This document shows, piece by piece, positions 38,491 to 53,700 of a stretch of DNA of 64,000 nucleotides (its first letter is position 1; each line of letters opens with the position of its first letter). Both the position numbers and the translations under genes were made by a program. A model generated the notes under the pieces. It saw nothing but the letters and a program-made list of their open reading frames with translations, ran no database searches and was not told the origin of the DNA. Source of the DNA: Halictus rubicundus (lineage: Eukaryota > Arthropoda > Insecta > Hymenoptera > Halictidae); the NCBI RefSeq assembly GCF_050948215.1, contig NW_027488892.1, positions 1 through 64,000 on the forward strand, in the 5' to 3' direction.

Positions 38491-41400
38491 TATTCTATCC
38501 TATACTCTATCCTATCCTATCCTCTATCCTATTCTCTATCTAATTTTATCCTCTATCCTATCCTCTCATCTATAATATCGTATCCTGTATCCTATCCTAT
38601 CCTGTATCCTATCCTCTATCCTATCCAATCCCCTATCCTATCCTCTATCCTATCCTATCATCTATCTTATCCTATCCTCTATCCTATCCTATCGTAATCT
38701 CTATCTTATCGTATCATATCCTCTATCCTATCCTATTCTCTATCCTATCCTCTCCTTTATCCTATCTTATCCTCTATCGTCTGCTCTATCCTATCCTATC
38801 CAATAGCCTATCCTATCCTCAATCCTATCCTATCCTCTATCCTATCCTATCCTCTATCCTATCCTATCCTCTATCGTCTCCTATCCTCTATCCTATCCAA
38901 TCCCCTATCCTATCCTCTATCCTATCCTATCATCTATCCTATCCTCTATCCTATCCTCTATCCTATCCTATCCTCTATCCTATCCTATCCTCTATCCTAT
39001 CCTATCCTCTATCCTATCCAATCCTGTATCCTATCCTATTCTCTATCCTATCCTCAATCCTCTATAATATCGTATCCTCCATCCTATCCTATTCTCTATC
39101 CTATAATATCATCTATCCTATCCTATCCTCAATCCTATCCTATCCTATATGCTATCCAATCCTCTATTCTATCCTATCCTCTATCCTATCCTATCCTCTA
39201 TCCTATCCTATCCTCTATCCTATCCTATCCTCTATACTATCCTATCCTCAATCCTATCCTATCCTCTATCCTATCCTATCCTCTATCCTATCCTATCCTC
39301 TATCGTCTCCTATCCTCTATCCTATCCAATCCCCTATCCTATCCTCTATCCCATCCTATCCTCTATCCTATCCTCTATCCTATCCTCTATCCTATCCTAT
39401 CCTCTATCCTATCCTATCCTCTATCCTATCCTATCCTCTATCCTATCCTATCATCTATCCTATCCAATCCTGTATCCTATCCTATCCTCTATCCTATCCT
39501 ATCCTCTATCCTAACCTATCCTCTATCCTATCCTATCCTCGATCCTATCCTATCCTCTATCTTATCCTATCCTCTATCCTATCCTATCCTCTATCCTATC
39601 CTATCCTCTATCCTATCCTCTATCCTATCCTCTATCCTATCCTATCCTCTATCGTCTCCTATCCTGTATCCTATCCAATCCCCTATCCTATCCTCTATCC
39701 TACCCTATCATCTATCTTATCCTATCCTCTATCCTATCGTATCCTCTATCCTATCCTATCCTCTATCCTATCCTATCCTCTATCCTATCCTATCCTCTAT
39801 CCTATCCTATCCTCTATCCTATCCTATCCTCCATCCTATCCTATCCTCTATCGTCTCCTATCCTCTATCCTGTCCAATCCCCTATCCTATCCACTATCCT
39901 ATCCTATCATCTATCATATCCTATCCTCTATCCTATCCTATCCTCTATCCTATCCTATCGTATTCTCTATCTTATCGTATCATATCCTCTATCCTATCCT
40001 ATTCTCTATCCTATCCTCTCCTTTATCCTATCTTATCCTCTATCGTCTGCTCTATCCTATCCTATCCAATATCCTATCCTATCCTCAATCCTATCCTATC
40101 CTCAATCCTATCCTATCCTCAATCCTATCCTATCCTCTATCCTAACCTCTCCTTTCTACTATCCAATCCTCTATCGAATCCTCTATCCTATCCTATCCTC
40201 TATCGTATGCAATCCTCTATCCCATCCAATCCTCTATCCTATCCTCTATTCTATCCTATACTCTATCCTATCCTATCCTCTATCCTATCCTATCCTCTAT
40301 CCTATCCTATCCTCTATCCTATCCTATCCTCTATCCTATCCTATCCTCTATCCTATCCTATCCTCTATCCTATCCTATCCTCTATCCTATCCTCTATCCT
40401 ATCCTATCCTCTATACTATCCTATCCTCTATCCTATCCTATCCTCTATCCTATCCTATCCTCTATCCTATCCTATCCTCTATCCTATCCTATCCTCTATC
40501 CTATCCTATCCTCTATCCTATCCTATCCTCTATCCTATCCTATCCTCTATCCTATCCTATCATCTATCTTATCCTACCCTCTATCCTATCCAATCCTCTA
40601 CCCTATCCTATCCTCTATCCTATCCTATCCTCTATCCTATCCTATCCTCTATCCTATCCTATCCTCTATCCTATCCTATCCTCTATCCTATCCTCTATCC
40701 TATCCTATCCTCTATCGTCTCCTATCCTCTATCCTATCCTATCCTCTATCCTATCCTGTCCTCTATCCTATCCTATCCTCTATCCTATCCTATCCTCTAT
40801 CCCATCCTATCCTCTATCCTATCCTATCCTCTATCCTATCCTATCCTCTATCCTATCCTATCCTCTATCCTATCCTATCCTCTATCCTATTCTATCCTCT
40901 ATCCTATCCTATCCTCTATCCTATCCTCTATCCTATCCTCTATCCTATCCTATCCTCTATCGTCTCCTATCCTCTATCCTATCCTATCCTCTATCCTATC
41001 CTGTCCTCTATCCTATCCTATCCTCTATCCTATCCTATCCTCTATCCTATCCTATCCTCTATCCTATCCTATCCTCTGTCCTATCCTATCCTCTATCCTA
41101 TCCTATCCTCTATCCTATCCTATCCTCTATCCTATCCTATCCTCTATCCTATTCTATCCTCTATCCTATCCTATCCTCTATCCTATCCTCTATCCTATCC
41201 TCTATCCTATCCTATCCTCTATCGTCTCCTATCCTCTATCCTATCCTATCCTCTATCCTATCCTATCCTCTATCCTATCCTATCCTCTATCCTATCCTAT
41301 CCTCTATCCTATCCTATCCTCTATCCTATCCTATCCTCTATCCTATCCTATCCTCTATCCTATCCTATCCTCTATCCTATCCTATCCTATATCCTATCCT

Positions 41401-41950
41401 ATCCTCTATCCTATCCTATCCTCTATCCTATCCTATCCTCTATCCTATCCTATCCTCTATCCTATCCTATCCTCTATCGTCTCCTATCCTCTATCCTATC
41501 CAATCCCCTATCCTCTATCCTATCCTATCATCTATCTTATGCTATCCTCTATCCTCATCCTATCGTAATCTCTATCTTATCGTATCATATCCTCTATCCT
41601 ATCCTATTCTCTATCCTATCCTCTCCTTTATCCTATCTTATCCTCTATCGTCTGCTCTATCCTATCCTATCCAATAGCCTATCCTATCCTCAATCCTATC
41701 CTATCCTCTATCCTATCCTATCCTCTATCCTATCCTCTATCCTATCCTATCCTCTATCGTCTCCTATCCTCTATCCTATCCTATCCTCTATCCTATCCTG
41801 TCCTCTATCCTATCCTATCCTCTATCCTATCCTATCCTCTATCCTATCCTATCCTCTATCCTATCCTATCCTCTATCCTATCCTATCCTATCCTCTATCC
41901 TATCCTATCCTCTATCCTATCCTATCCTCTATCCTATCCTACCCTCTATC
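37870..41950 (+). repeat. Copy 1 of an approximately 4.1-kb tandem duplication
   Basis: Landmarks recur at +4,087 to +4,104 bp: CTACCCTC (37954 to 42041), M6 (38385 to 42473), M4 (39147 to 43251), M6 (40142 to 44245) and CTACCCTC (41939 to 42041+4,001, i.e. 46042). The offset gain of 17 bp is one monomer. It overlaps the end of copy B of the 9-kb duplication, so the two amplifications used different breakpoints. Confidence 0.82.
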
Positions 41951-44900
41951 CTATCCTATCCTCAATCCTATCCTATCCTCTATCCTATCCTATCCTCTAT
42001 CCTATCCTATCCTCTATCCTATCCTATCCTCTATCCTATCCTACCCTCTATCCTATCCTATCCTCTATCCTATCCTATCCTCTATCCTATCCTCTATCCT
42101 ATCCTATCCTCTATCCAATCCTATCCTCTATACTATCCTATCCTCTATCCTATCCTATCCTCTATCCTATCCTATCCTCCATCCTATCCTATCCTCTATC
42201 GTCTCCTATCCTCTATCCTATCCAATCCCCTATCCTATCCTCTATCCTATCCTATCATCTATCTTATCCTATCCTCTATCCTATCCTATCATCTATCCTA
42301 TCCTATCGTATTCTCTATCTTATCGTATCATATCCTCTATCCTATCCTATTCTCTATCCTATCCTCTCCTTTATCCTATCTTATCCTCTATCGTCTGCTC
42401 TATCCTATCATATCCAATATCCTATCCTATCCTCAATCCTATCCTATCCTCAATCCTATCCTATCCTCTATCCTAACCTCTCCTTTCTACTATCCAATCC
42501 TCTATCGAATCCTCTATCCTATCCTATCCTCTATCGTATGCAATCCTCTATCCCATCCAATCCTCTATCCTATCCTCTATTCTATCCTATACTCTATCCT
42601 ATCCTATCCTCTATCCTATTCTCTATCTAATTTTATCCTCTATCCTATCCTCTCATCTATAATATCGTATCCTGTATCCTATCCTATCCTGTATCCTATC
42701 CTCTATCCTATCCAATCCCCTATCCTATCCTCTATCCTATCCTATCATCTATCTTATCCTATCCTCTATCCTATCCTATCGTAATCTCTATCTTATCGTA
42801 TCATATCCTCTATCCTATCCTATTCTCTATCCTATCCTCTCCTTTATCCTATCTTATCCTCTATCGTCTGCTCTATCCTATCCTATCCAATAGCCTATCC
42901 TATCCTCAATCCTATCCTATCCTCTATCCTATCCTATCCTCTATCCTATCCTATCCTCTATCGTCTCCTATCCTCTATCCTATCCAATCCCCTATCCTAT
43001 CCTCTATCCTATCCTATCATCTATCCTATCCTCTATCCTATCCTCTATCCTATCCTATCCTCTATCCTATCCTATCCTCTATCCTATCCTATCCTCTATC
43101 CTATCCTATCCTCTATCCTATCCAATCCTGTATCCTATCCTATTCTCTATCCTATCCTCAATCCTCTATAATATCGTATCCTCCATCCTATCCTATTCTC
43201 TATCCTATAATATCATCTATCCTATCCTATCCTCAATCCTATCCTATCCTATATGCTATCCAATCCTCTATTCTATCCTATCCTCTATCCTATCCTATCC
43301 TCTATCCTATCCTATCCTCTATCCTATCCTATCCTCTATACTATCCTATCCTCAATCCTATCCTATCCTCTATCCTATCCTATCCTCTATCCTATCCTAT
43401 CCTCTATCGTCTCCTATCCTCTATCCTATCCAATCCCCTATCCTATCCTCTATCCCATCCTATCCTCTATCCTATCCTCTATCCTATCCTCTATCCTATC
43501 CTATCCTCTATCCTATCCTATCCTCTATCCTATCCTATCCTCTATCCTATCCTATCATCTATCCTATCCAATCCTGTATCCTATCCTATCCTCTATCCTA
43601 TCCTATCCTCTATCCTAACCTATCCTCTATCCTATCCTATCCTCGATCCTATCCTATCCTCTATCTTATCCTATCCTCTATCCTATCCTATCCTCTATCC
43701 TATCCTATCCTCTATCCTATCCTCTATCCTATCCTCTATCCTATCCTATCCTCTATCGTCTCCTATCCTGTATCCTATCCAATCCCCTATCCTATCCTCT
43801 ATCCTACCCTATCATCTATCTTATCCTATCCTCTATCCTATCGTATCCTCTATCCTATCCTATCCTCTATCCTATCCTATCCTCTATCCTATCCTATCCT
43901 CTATCCTATCCTATCCTCTATCCTATCCTATCCTCCATCCTATCCTATCCTCTATCGTCTCCTATCCTCTATCCTGTCCAATCCCCTATCCTATCCACTA
44001 TCCTATCCTATCATCTATCATATCCTATCCTCTATCCTATCCTATCCTCTATCCTATCCTATCGTATTCTCTATCTTATCGTATCATATCCTCTATCCTA
44101 TCCTATTCTCTATCCTATCCTCTCCTTTATCCTATCTTATCCTCTATCGTCTGCTCTATCCTATCCTATCCAATATCCTATCCTATCCTCAATCCTATCC
44201 TATCCTCAATCCTATCCTATCCTCAATCCTATCCTATCCTCTATCCTAACCTCTCCTTTCTACTATCCAATCCTCTATCGAATCCTCTATCCTATCCTAT
44301 CCTCTATCGTATGCAATCCTCTATCCCATCCAATCCTCTATCCTATCCTCTATTCTATCCTATACTCTATCCTATCCTATCCTCTATCCTATCCTATCCT
44401 CTATCCTATCCTATCCTCTATCCTATCCTATCCTCTATCCTATCCTATCCTCTATCCTATCCTATCCTCTATCCTATCCTATCCTCTATCCTATCCTCTA
44501 TCCTATCCTATCCTCTATACTATCCTATCCTCTATCCTATCCTATCCTCTATCCTATCCTATCCTCTATCCTATCCTATCCTCTATCCTATCCTATCCTC
44601 TATCCTATCCTATCCTCTATCCTATCCTATCCTCTATCCTATCCTATCCTCTATCCTATCCTATCATCTATCTTATCCTACCCTCTATCCTATCCTATCC
44701 TCTATCCTATCCTATCCTCTATCCTATCCTATCCTCTATCCTATCCTATCCTCTATCCTATCCTATCCTCTATCCTATCCTATCCTCTATCCTATCCTCT
44801 ATCCTATCCTATCCTCTATCGTCTCCTATCCTCTATCCTATCCTATCCTCTATCCTATCCTGTCCTCTATCCTATCCTATCCTCTATCCTATCCTATCCT

Positions 44901-46050
44901 CTATCCCATCCTATCCTCTATCCTATCCTATCCTCTATCCTATCCTATCCTCTATCCTATCCTATCCTCTATCCTATCCTATCCTCTATCCTATTCTATC
45001 CTCTATCCTATCCTATCCTCTATCCTATCCTCTATCCTATCCTCTATCCTATCCTATCCTCTATCGTCTCCTATCCTCTATCCTATCCTATCCTCTATCC
45101 TATCCTGTCCTCTATCCTATCCTATCCTCTATCCTATCCTATCCTCTATCCTATCCTATCCTCTATCCTATCCTATCCTCTGTCCTATCCTATCCTCTAT
45201 CCTATCCTATCCTCTATCCTATCCTATCCTCTATCCTATCCTATCCTCTATCCTATTCTATCCTCTATCCTATCCTATCCTCTATCCTATCCTCTATCCT
45301 ATCCTCTATCCTATCCTATCCTCTATCGTCTCCTATCCTCTATCCTATCCTATCCTCTATCCTATCCTATCCTCTATCCTATCCTATCCTCTATCCTATC
45401 CTATCCTCTATCCTATCCTATCCTCTATCCTATCCTATCCTCTATCCTATCCTATCCTCTATCCTATCCTATCCTCTATCCTATCCTATCCTATATCCTA
45501 TCCTATCCTCTATCCTATCCTATCCTCTATCCTATCCTATCCTCTATCCTATCCTATCCTCTATCCTATCCTATCCTCTATCGTCTCCTATCCTCTATCC
45601 TATCCAATCCCCTATCCTCTATCCTATCCTATCATCTATCTTATGCTATCCTCTATCCTATCCTATCGTAATCTCTATCTTATCGTATCATACCCTCTAT
45701 CCTATCCTATTCTCTATCCTATCCTCTCCTTTATCCTATCTTATCCTCTATCGTCTGCTCTATCCTATCCTATCCAATAGCCTATCCTATCCTCAATCCT
45801 ATCCTATCCTCTATCCTATCCTATCCTCTATCCTATCCTCTATCCTATCCTATCCTCTATCGTCTCCTATCCTCTATCCTATCCTATCCTCTATCCTATC
45901 CTGTCCTCTATCCTATCCTATCCTCTATCCTATCCTATCCTCTATCCTATCCTATCCTCTATCCTATCCTATCCTCTATCCTATCCTATCCTATCCTCTA
46001 TCCTATCCTATCCTCTATCCTATCCTATCCTCTATCCTATCCTACCCTCT
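41950..46050 (+). repeat. Copy 2 of the approximately 4.1-kb tandem duplication
   Basis: Same variant order as 37.87-41.95 kb, including the run of GTCTCC, CCTGTCC and CTATTCTATCC units at 44.8-45.3 kb. Private differences are few. One is near 44700, where this copy has normal monomers but copy 1 (near 40590) has a CCAATCCTCTACCC unit. The high similarity argues that this duplication is recent. Confidence 0.82.
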
Positions 46051-46799
46051 ATCCTATCCTATCCTCTATCCTATCCTATCCTCTGTCCTATCCTATCCTC
46101 TTTCCTATCCAATCCTCTATCCTATCCTATTCTCTATCATATCCTCAATCCTCTATAATATCGTATCCTCCATCCTATCCTATTCTCTATCCTATAATAT
46201 CATCTATCCTATCCTATCCTCAATCCTATCCTATCCTATATGCTATCCAATCCTCTATTCTATCCTATCCTCTATCCTATCCTATCCTCTATCCTATCCT
46301 ATCCTCTATCCTATCCTATCCTCTATCCTATCCTATCCTCTATCCTATCCTATCCTCTATCTTATCCTATCCTCTATCCTATCCTATCCTCTATCCTATC
46401 CTATCCTCTATCCTATCCTCTATCCTATCCTCTATCCTATCCTCTATCCTATCCTATCCTCTATCGTCTCCTATTCTCTATCCTATCCAATCCCCTATCC
46501 TATCCTCTATCCTATCCTATCATCTATCTTATCCTATCCTCTATCCTATCCTATCCTCTATCCTATCCTATCCTCTATCCTATCCTATCCTATCCTCTAT
46601 CCTATCCTATCCTCTATCGTCTCCTATCCTCTATCCTATCCAATCCCCTATCCTATCCTCTATCCTATCCTATCATCTATCTTATCCTATCCTCTATCCT
46701 ATCCTATCCTCTATCCTATCCTATCCTCTATCCTATCCTATCCTCTATCCTATCCTATCCTATCCTCTATCCTATCCTATCCTCTATCCTATCCTATCC

Positions 46800-48250
46800 T
46801 CTATCCTATTCTATCCTCTATCCTATCCTATCCTCTATCCTATCCTCTATCCTATCCTATCCTCTATCGTCTCCTATCCTCTATCCTATCCTATCCTCTA
46901 TCCTATCCTATCCTCTATCCTATCCTATCCTCTATCCTATCCTATCCTCTATCCTATCCTATCCTCTATCCTATCCCCTATCCTATCCTATCCTCTATCC
47001 AATCCTATCCTCTATACTATCCTATCCTCTATCCTATCCTATCCTCTATCCTATCCTATCGTATTCTCTATCTTATCGTATCATATCCTCTATCCTATCC
47101 TATTCTCTATCCTATCCTCTCCTTTATCCTATCCTATCCTCTATCCTCTATCCTATCCTATCCTCTATCCTATCCTAGCCTCTATCCTATCCTATCCTCT
47201 ATCCTATCCTATCCTCTATCCTATCCTATCCTCTATCCTATCCTATCCTCTATCTTATCCTATCCTCTATCCTATCCTATCCTCTATCCTATCCTATCCT
47301 ATCCTCTATCCTATCCTATCCTCTATCGTCTCCTATCCTCTATCCTATCCAATCCCCTATCCTATCCTCTATCCTATCCTATCATCTATCTTATCCTATC
47401 CTCTATCCTATCCTATCCTCTATCCTATCCTATCCTATCCTCTATCCTATCCTATCATCTATCTTATCCTATCCTCTATCCTATCCTATCCTCTATCGTC
47501 TCCTATCCTCTATCCTATCCAATCCCCTATCCTATCCTCTATCCTATACTATCATCTATCTTATCCTATCCTATATCCTATCCTATCCTCTATCCTATCC
47601 TATCCTCTATCCTATCCTATCCTCTATCCTATCCTATCCTCTATCCTATCCTATCCTCTATCCTATCCTATCCTCTATCCTATCCTATCCTCTATCCTAT
47701 CCTATCCTCTATCCTATCCTATCCTCTATCCTATCCTATCCTCTATCCTATCCTATCCTCTATCCTATCCTATCCTCTATCCTATCCTATCCTCTATCCT
47801 ATCCTATCCTCTATCCTATCCTATCCTCTATCCTATCCTATCCTCTATCCTATCCTATCCTCTATCCTATCCTATCCTCTATCCTATCCTATCCTATATG
47901 CTATCCAATCCTCTATTCTATCCTATCCTATATGCTATCCAATCCTCTATTCTATCCTATCCTGTATCCTATCCTATCCTCTATCCTATCCTATCCTCTA
48001 TCCTATCCTATCCTCTATCCTATCCTATCCTCTATCCTATCCTATCCTCTATCCTATCCTATCCCCTATCTTATCCTATCCACTATCCTATCCTATCCTC
48101 TATCCTATCCTATCCTATCATTTATCGTATCCTCTATCCTATCCTCTATCCTATCCTATCCTCTATCCTATCCAATCCCCTATCCTATCCTCTATCCTAT
48201 CCTATCATCTATCTTATCCTATCCTCTATCCTATCCTATCCTCTATCCTA
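46800..48250 (+). repeat. Segment repeated at about 54.87-56.40 kb
   Basis: The order is CTATTCTATCC (46802 to 54871), GTCTCC (46869 to 54938), CTATACTATCC (47012 to 54984), TCCTTTATCC (47120 to 55031), CTAGCCTC (near 47174 to 55085), CTATACTATCATC (47544 to 55455) and the M4 doublet (47896 to 56054). Offsets run 8,069, then 7,972, 7,911 and 8,158. The drop of 61 bp near 47070 is loss of an M1 core in the second copy. The gain of about 247 bp near 55.8-56.04 kb is an added M3-containing piece. Confidence 0.7.
47896..47960 (+). repeat. Marker M4 doublet (TATATGCTATCCAATCC), representative copy
   Basis: M4 is TATATGCTATCCAATCC followed by TCTATTCTATCC. Single copies lie near 14601, 15066, 20413, 23199, 25422, 25888, 32204, 34415, 34881, 39147, 43251, 46238, 51999 and 59719. 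Twin copies exactly 34 bp (two monomers) apart lie at 47896/47930, 56054/56088 and 57258/57292. The ATG it supplies is why many open frames in the array begin at this point; this is coincidental. Confidence 0.8.
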
Positions 48251-48939
48251 TCCTATCCTATCCTCTATCCTATCCTATCATCTATCTTATCCTATCCTCT
48301 ATCCTATCCTATCCTCTATCCTATCCTATCCTCTATCCTATCCTATCCTCTATCCTATCCTATCCTCTATCCTATCCTATCCTCTATCCTATCCTATCCT
48401 CTATCCTATCCTATCCTCTATCCTATCCTATCCTCTATCGTATCCTCTATCCTATCCTATCCTCTATCCAATCCTATCCTCTATCCTATCCTATCCTCTA
48501 TCCTATCCTATCCTTTATCCTATCCTATCCTCCATCCTATCCTATCCTCTATCGTCTCCTATCCTCCATCCTATCCAATCCCCTATCCTATCCTCTATCC
48601 TATCCTATAATCTATCTTATCCTATCCTCTATCCTATCCTATCCTCTATCCTATCCTATCCTCTATCCTATCCTATCGTATTCTCTATCTTATCGTATCA
48701 TATCCTCTATCCTATCCTATTCTCTATCCTATCCGCTCCTTTATCCTATCTTATCCTCTATCGTCTGCTCTATCCTATCCTATCCAATAGCCTATCCTAT
48801 CCTCAATCCTATCCTATCCTCTATCCTAACCTCTCCTTTCTACTATCCAATCCTCTATCGAATCCTCTATCCTATCCTATCCTCTATCGTATGCAATCCT
48901 CCATCCCATCCAATCCTCTATCCTCTATCCTCTATCCTA

Positions 48940-49750
48940 TCCTATCCTCTATCCTATCCTATCCTCTATCCTATCCTATCCTCTATCGTCTCCTATCCTC
49001 TATCCTATCCAATCCCCTATCCTATCCTCTATCCTACCCTATCATCTATCTTATCCTATCCACTATCCTATCCTATCGTAATCTCTATCTTATCGTATCA
49101 TATCCTCTATCCTATCCTATTCTCTATCCTATCCTCTCCTTTATCCTATCTTATCCTCTATCGTCTGCTCTATCCTATCCTATCCAATAGCCTATCCTAT
49201 CCTCAATCCTATCCTATCCTCTATCCTAACCTCTCCTTTCTACTATCCAATCCTCTATCGAATCCTCTATCCTATCCTATCCTCTATCGTATGCAATCCT
49301 CCATCCCATCCAATCCTCTATCCTATCCTCTATTCTATCCTATACTCTATCCTATCCTATCCTATATCCTATCCTCTATCTAATCCTATCCTCTATCCTA
49401 TTCTCTCCTCTATAATATCGTATCCTGCATCCTATCCTATGCTGTATCCTATCCTCTATCCTATCCTATCCTTTGGCCTGTCGTATCCACTAGCCCCTAT
49501 CCTATCCTCTATCCTATAGTATCCTCTATCCTATCCTATCCTCTATCGTCTCCTATCCTCTATCCTATCCAATCCCCTAGCCTATCCTCTATCCTATCCT
49601 ATCATCTATCTTATCCTATCCTCTATCCTATCCTATCCTCTATCCTATCCTATCCTCTATCCTATCCTATCCTCTATCCTATCCTATCCTCTATCCTATC
49701 CTATCCTCTATCCTATCCTATCCTCTATCCTATCCTATCCTCTATCCTAT
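48940..49750 (+). repeat. Segment repeated 13.66 kb downstream, first copy
   Basis: CCACTATCC before a GTAATCTC M1, M6 (49225), CTATGCTGTATCC (near 49438), the M5 TTTGGCCTGTCG string (49472) and a following CCCCTAGCC unit all recur at +13,663 or +13,664. CTATGCTGTATCC distinguishes this pair from the two older M5-bearing copies at 22.4 and 31.4 kb, which read CTATCCTGTATCC. Confidence 0.78.
49472..49497 (+). repeat. Marker M5, copy 3 of 4
   Basis: Same word, but the upstream unit reads CTATGCTGTATCC instead of CTATCCTGTATCC, a change shared only with copy 4. Confidence 0.85.
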
Positions 49751-50719
49751 CCTCTATCCTATCCTATCCTCTATCCAATCCTATCCTCTATCCTATCCTA
49801 TCCTCTATCCTATCCTATCCTCTCTCCTATCCTATCCTATCCTCCATCCTATCCTATCCTCTATCGTCTCCTATCCTCTATCCTATCCAATCCCCTATCC
49901 TATCCTGTATCCTATCCTATCATCTATCTTATCCTATCCTCTATCCTATCCTATCCTCTATCCTATCCTATCGTATTCTCTATCTTATCGTATCATATCC
50001 TCTATCCTATCCTATTCTCTATCCTATCCTCTCCTTTATCCTATCTTATCCTCTACCGTCTGCTCTATCCTATCCTATCCAATATCCTAGCCTATCCTCA
50101 ATCCTATCCTATCCTCTATCCTATCCTATCCTCTATCCTATCCTTTCCTCTATCCTATCCTATCCTCTATCCTATCCAATCCTCTATCCTATCCTATCCT
50201 CTATCCTATCCTATCCTCTATCCTATCCTATCCTCTATCGTCTCCTATCCTCTATCCTATCCAATCCCCTATCCTATCCTCTATCCTATCCTATCATCTA
50301 TCTTATCCTATCCTCTATCCTATCCTATCGTAATCTCTATCTTATCGTATCATATCCTCTATCCTATCCTATTCTCTATCCTATCCTCTCCTTTATCCTA
50401 TCTTATCCTCTATCGTCTGCTCTATCCTATCCTATCCAATAGCCTATCCTATCCTCAATGCTATCCTATCCTCTATCCTATCCTATCCTCTAACCTATCC
50501 TATCCTCTATCGTCTCCTATCCTCTATCCTATCCAATCCCCTATCCTATCCTCTATCCTATCCTATCATCTATCTTATCCTATCCTCTATCCTATCCTAT
50601 CGTAATCTCTATCTTATCGTATCATATCCTCTATCCTATCCTATTCTCTATCCTATCCTCTCCTTTATCCTATCTTATCCTCTATCGTCTGCTCTATCCT
50701 ATCCTATCCAATAGCCTAT

Positions 50720-53700
50720 CCTATCCTCAATCCTATCCTATCCTCTATCCTATCCTATCCTCTATCCTATCCTATCCTCTATCCTATCCTATCCTCTATC
50801 CTATCCTACCCTCTATCCTATCCTATCCTCTATCCTATCCTATCCTCTATCCTATCCTCTATCCTATCCTATCCTCTATCCAATCCTATCCTCTATACTA
50901 TCCTATCCTCTATCCTATCCTATCCTCTATCCTATCCTATCCTCCATCCTATCCTATCCTCTATCGTCTCCTATCCTCTATCCTATCCAATCCCCTATCC
51001 TATCCTCTATCCTATCCTATCATCTATCTTATCCTATCCTCTATCCTATCCTATCATCTATCCTATCCTATCGTATTCTCTATCTTATCGTATCATATCC
51101 TCTATCCTATCCTATTCTCTATCCTATCCTCTCCTTTATCCTATCTTATCCTCTATCGTCTGCTCTATCCTATCATATCCAATATCCTATCCTATCCTCA
51201 ATCCTATCCTATCCTCAATCCTATCCTATCCTCTATCCTAACCTCTCCTTTCTACTATCCAATCCTCTATCGAATCCTCTATCCTATCCTATCCTCTATC
51301 GTATGCAATCCTCTATCCCATCCAATCCTCTATCCTATCCTCTATTCTATCCTATACTCTATCCTATCCTATCCTCTATCCTATTCTCTATCTAATTTTA
51401 TCCTCTATCCTATCCTCTCATCTATAATATCGTATCCTGTATCCTATCCTATCCTGTATCCTATCCTCTATCCTATCCAATCCCCTATCCTATCCTCTAT
51501 CCTATCCTATCATCTATCTTATCCTATCCTCTATCCTATCCTATCGTAATCTCTATCTTATCGTATCATATCCTCTATCCTATCCTATTCTCTATCCTAT
51601 CCTCTCCTTTATCCTATCTTATCCTCTATCGTCTGCTCTATCCTATCCTATCCAATAGCCTATCCTATCCTCAATCCTATCCTATCCTCTATCCTATCCT
51701 ATCCTCTATCCTATCCTATCCTCTATCGTCTCCTATCCTCTATCCTATCCAATCCCCTATCCTATCCTCTATCCTATCCTATCATCTATCCTATCCTCTA
51801 TCCTATCCTCTATCCTATCCTATCCTCTATCCTATCCTATCCTCTATCCTATCCTATCCTCTATCCTATCCAATCCTGTATCCTATCCTATTCTCTATCC
51901 TATCCTCAATCCTCTATAATATCGTATCCTCCATCCTATCCTATTCTCTATCCTATAATATCATCTATCCTATCCTATCCTCAATCCTATCCTATCCTAT
52001 ATGCTATCCAATCCTCTATTCTATCCTATCCTCTATCCTATCCTATCCTCTATCCTATCCTATCCTCTATCCTATCCTATCCTCTATACTATCCTATCCT
52101 CAATCCTATCCTATCCTCTATCCTATCCTATCCTCTATCCTATCCTATCATCTATCCTATCCAATCCTGTATCCTATCCTATCCTCTATCCTATCCTATC
52201 CTCTATCCTAACCTATCCTCTATCCTATCCTATCCTCGATCCTATCCTATCCTCTATCTTATCCTATCCTCTATCCTATCCTATCCTCTATCCTATCCTA
52301 TCCTCTATCCTATCCTCTATCCTATCCTCTATCCTATCCTATCCTCTATCGTCTCCTATCCTGTATCCTATCCAATCCCCTATCCTATCCTCTATCCTAC
52401 CCTATCATCTATCTTATCCTATCCTCTATCCTATCGTATCCTCTATCCTATCCTATCCTCTATCCTATCCTATCCTCTATCCTATCCTATCCTCTATCCT
52501 ATCCTATCCTCTATCCTATCCTATCCTCCATCCTATCCTATCCTCTATCGTCTCCTATCCTCTATCCTGTCCAATCCCCTATCCTATCCACTATCCTATC
52601 CTATCATCTATCATATCCTATCCTCTATCCTATCCTATCCTCTATCCTATCCTATCGTATTCTCTATCTTATCGTATCATATCCTCTATCCTATCCTATT
52701 CTCTATCCTATCCTCTCCTTTATCCTATCTTATCCTCTATCGTCTGCTCTATCCTATCCTATCCAATATCCTATCCTATCCTCAATCCTATCCTATCCTC
52801 AATCCTATCCTATCCTCAATCCTATCCTATCCTCTATCCTAACCTCTCCTTTCTACTATCCAATCCTCTATCGAATCCTCTATCCTATCCTATCCTCTAT
52901 CGTATGCAATCCTCTATCCCATCCAATCCTCTATTCTATCCTCTATTCTATCCTATACTCTATCCTATCCTATCCTCTATCCTATCCTATCCTCTATCCT
53001 ATCCTATCCTCTATCCTATCCTATCCTCTATCCTATCCTATCCTCTATCCTATCCTATCCTCTATCCTATCCTATCCTCTATCCTATCCTCTATCCTATC
53101 CTATCCTCTATACTATCCTATCCTCTATCCTATCCTATCCTCTATCCTATCCTATCCTCTATCCTATCCTATCCTCTATCCTATCCTATCCTCTATCCTA
53201 TCCTATCCTCTATCCTATCCTATCCTCTATCCTATCCTATCCTCTATCCTATCCTATCATCTATCTTATCCTACCCTCTATCCTATCCTATCCTCTATCC
53301 TATCCTATCCTCTATCCTATCCTATCCTCTATCCTATCCTATCCTCTATCCTATCCTATCCTCTATCCTATCCTATCCTCTATCCTATCCTCTATCCTAT
53401 CCTATCCTCTATCGTCTCCTATCCTCTATCCTATCCTATCCTCTATCCTATCCTGTCCTCTATCCTATCCTATCCTCTATCCTATCCTATCCTCTATCCC
53501 ATCCTATCCTCTATCCTATCCTATCCTCTATCCTATCCTATCCTCTATCCTATCCTATCCTCTATCCTATCCTATCCTCTATCCTATTCTATCCTCTATC
53601 CTATCCTATCCTCTATCCTATCCTCTATCCTATCCTCTATCCTATCCTATCCTCTATCGTCTCCTATCCTCTATCCTATCCTATCCTCTATCCTATCCTG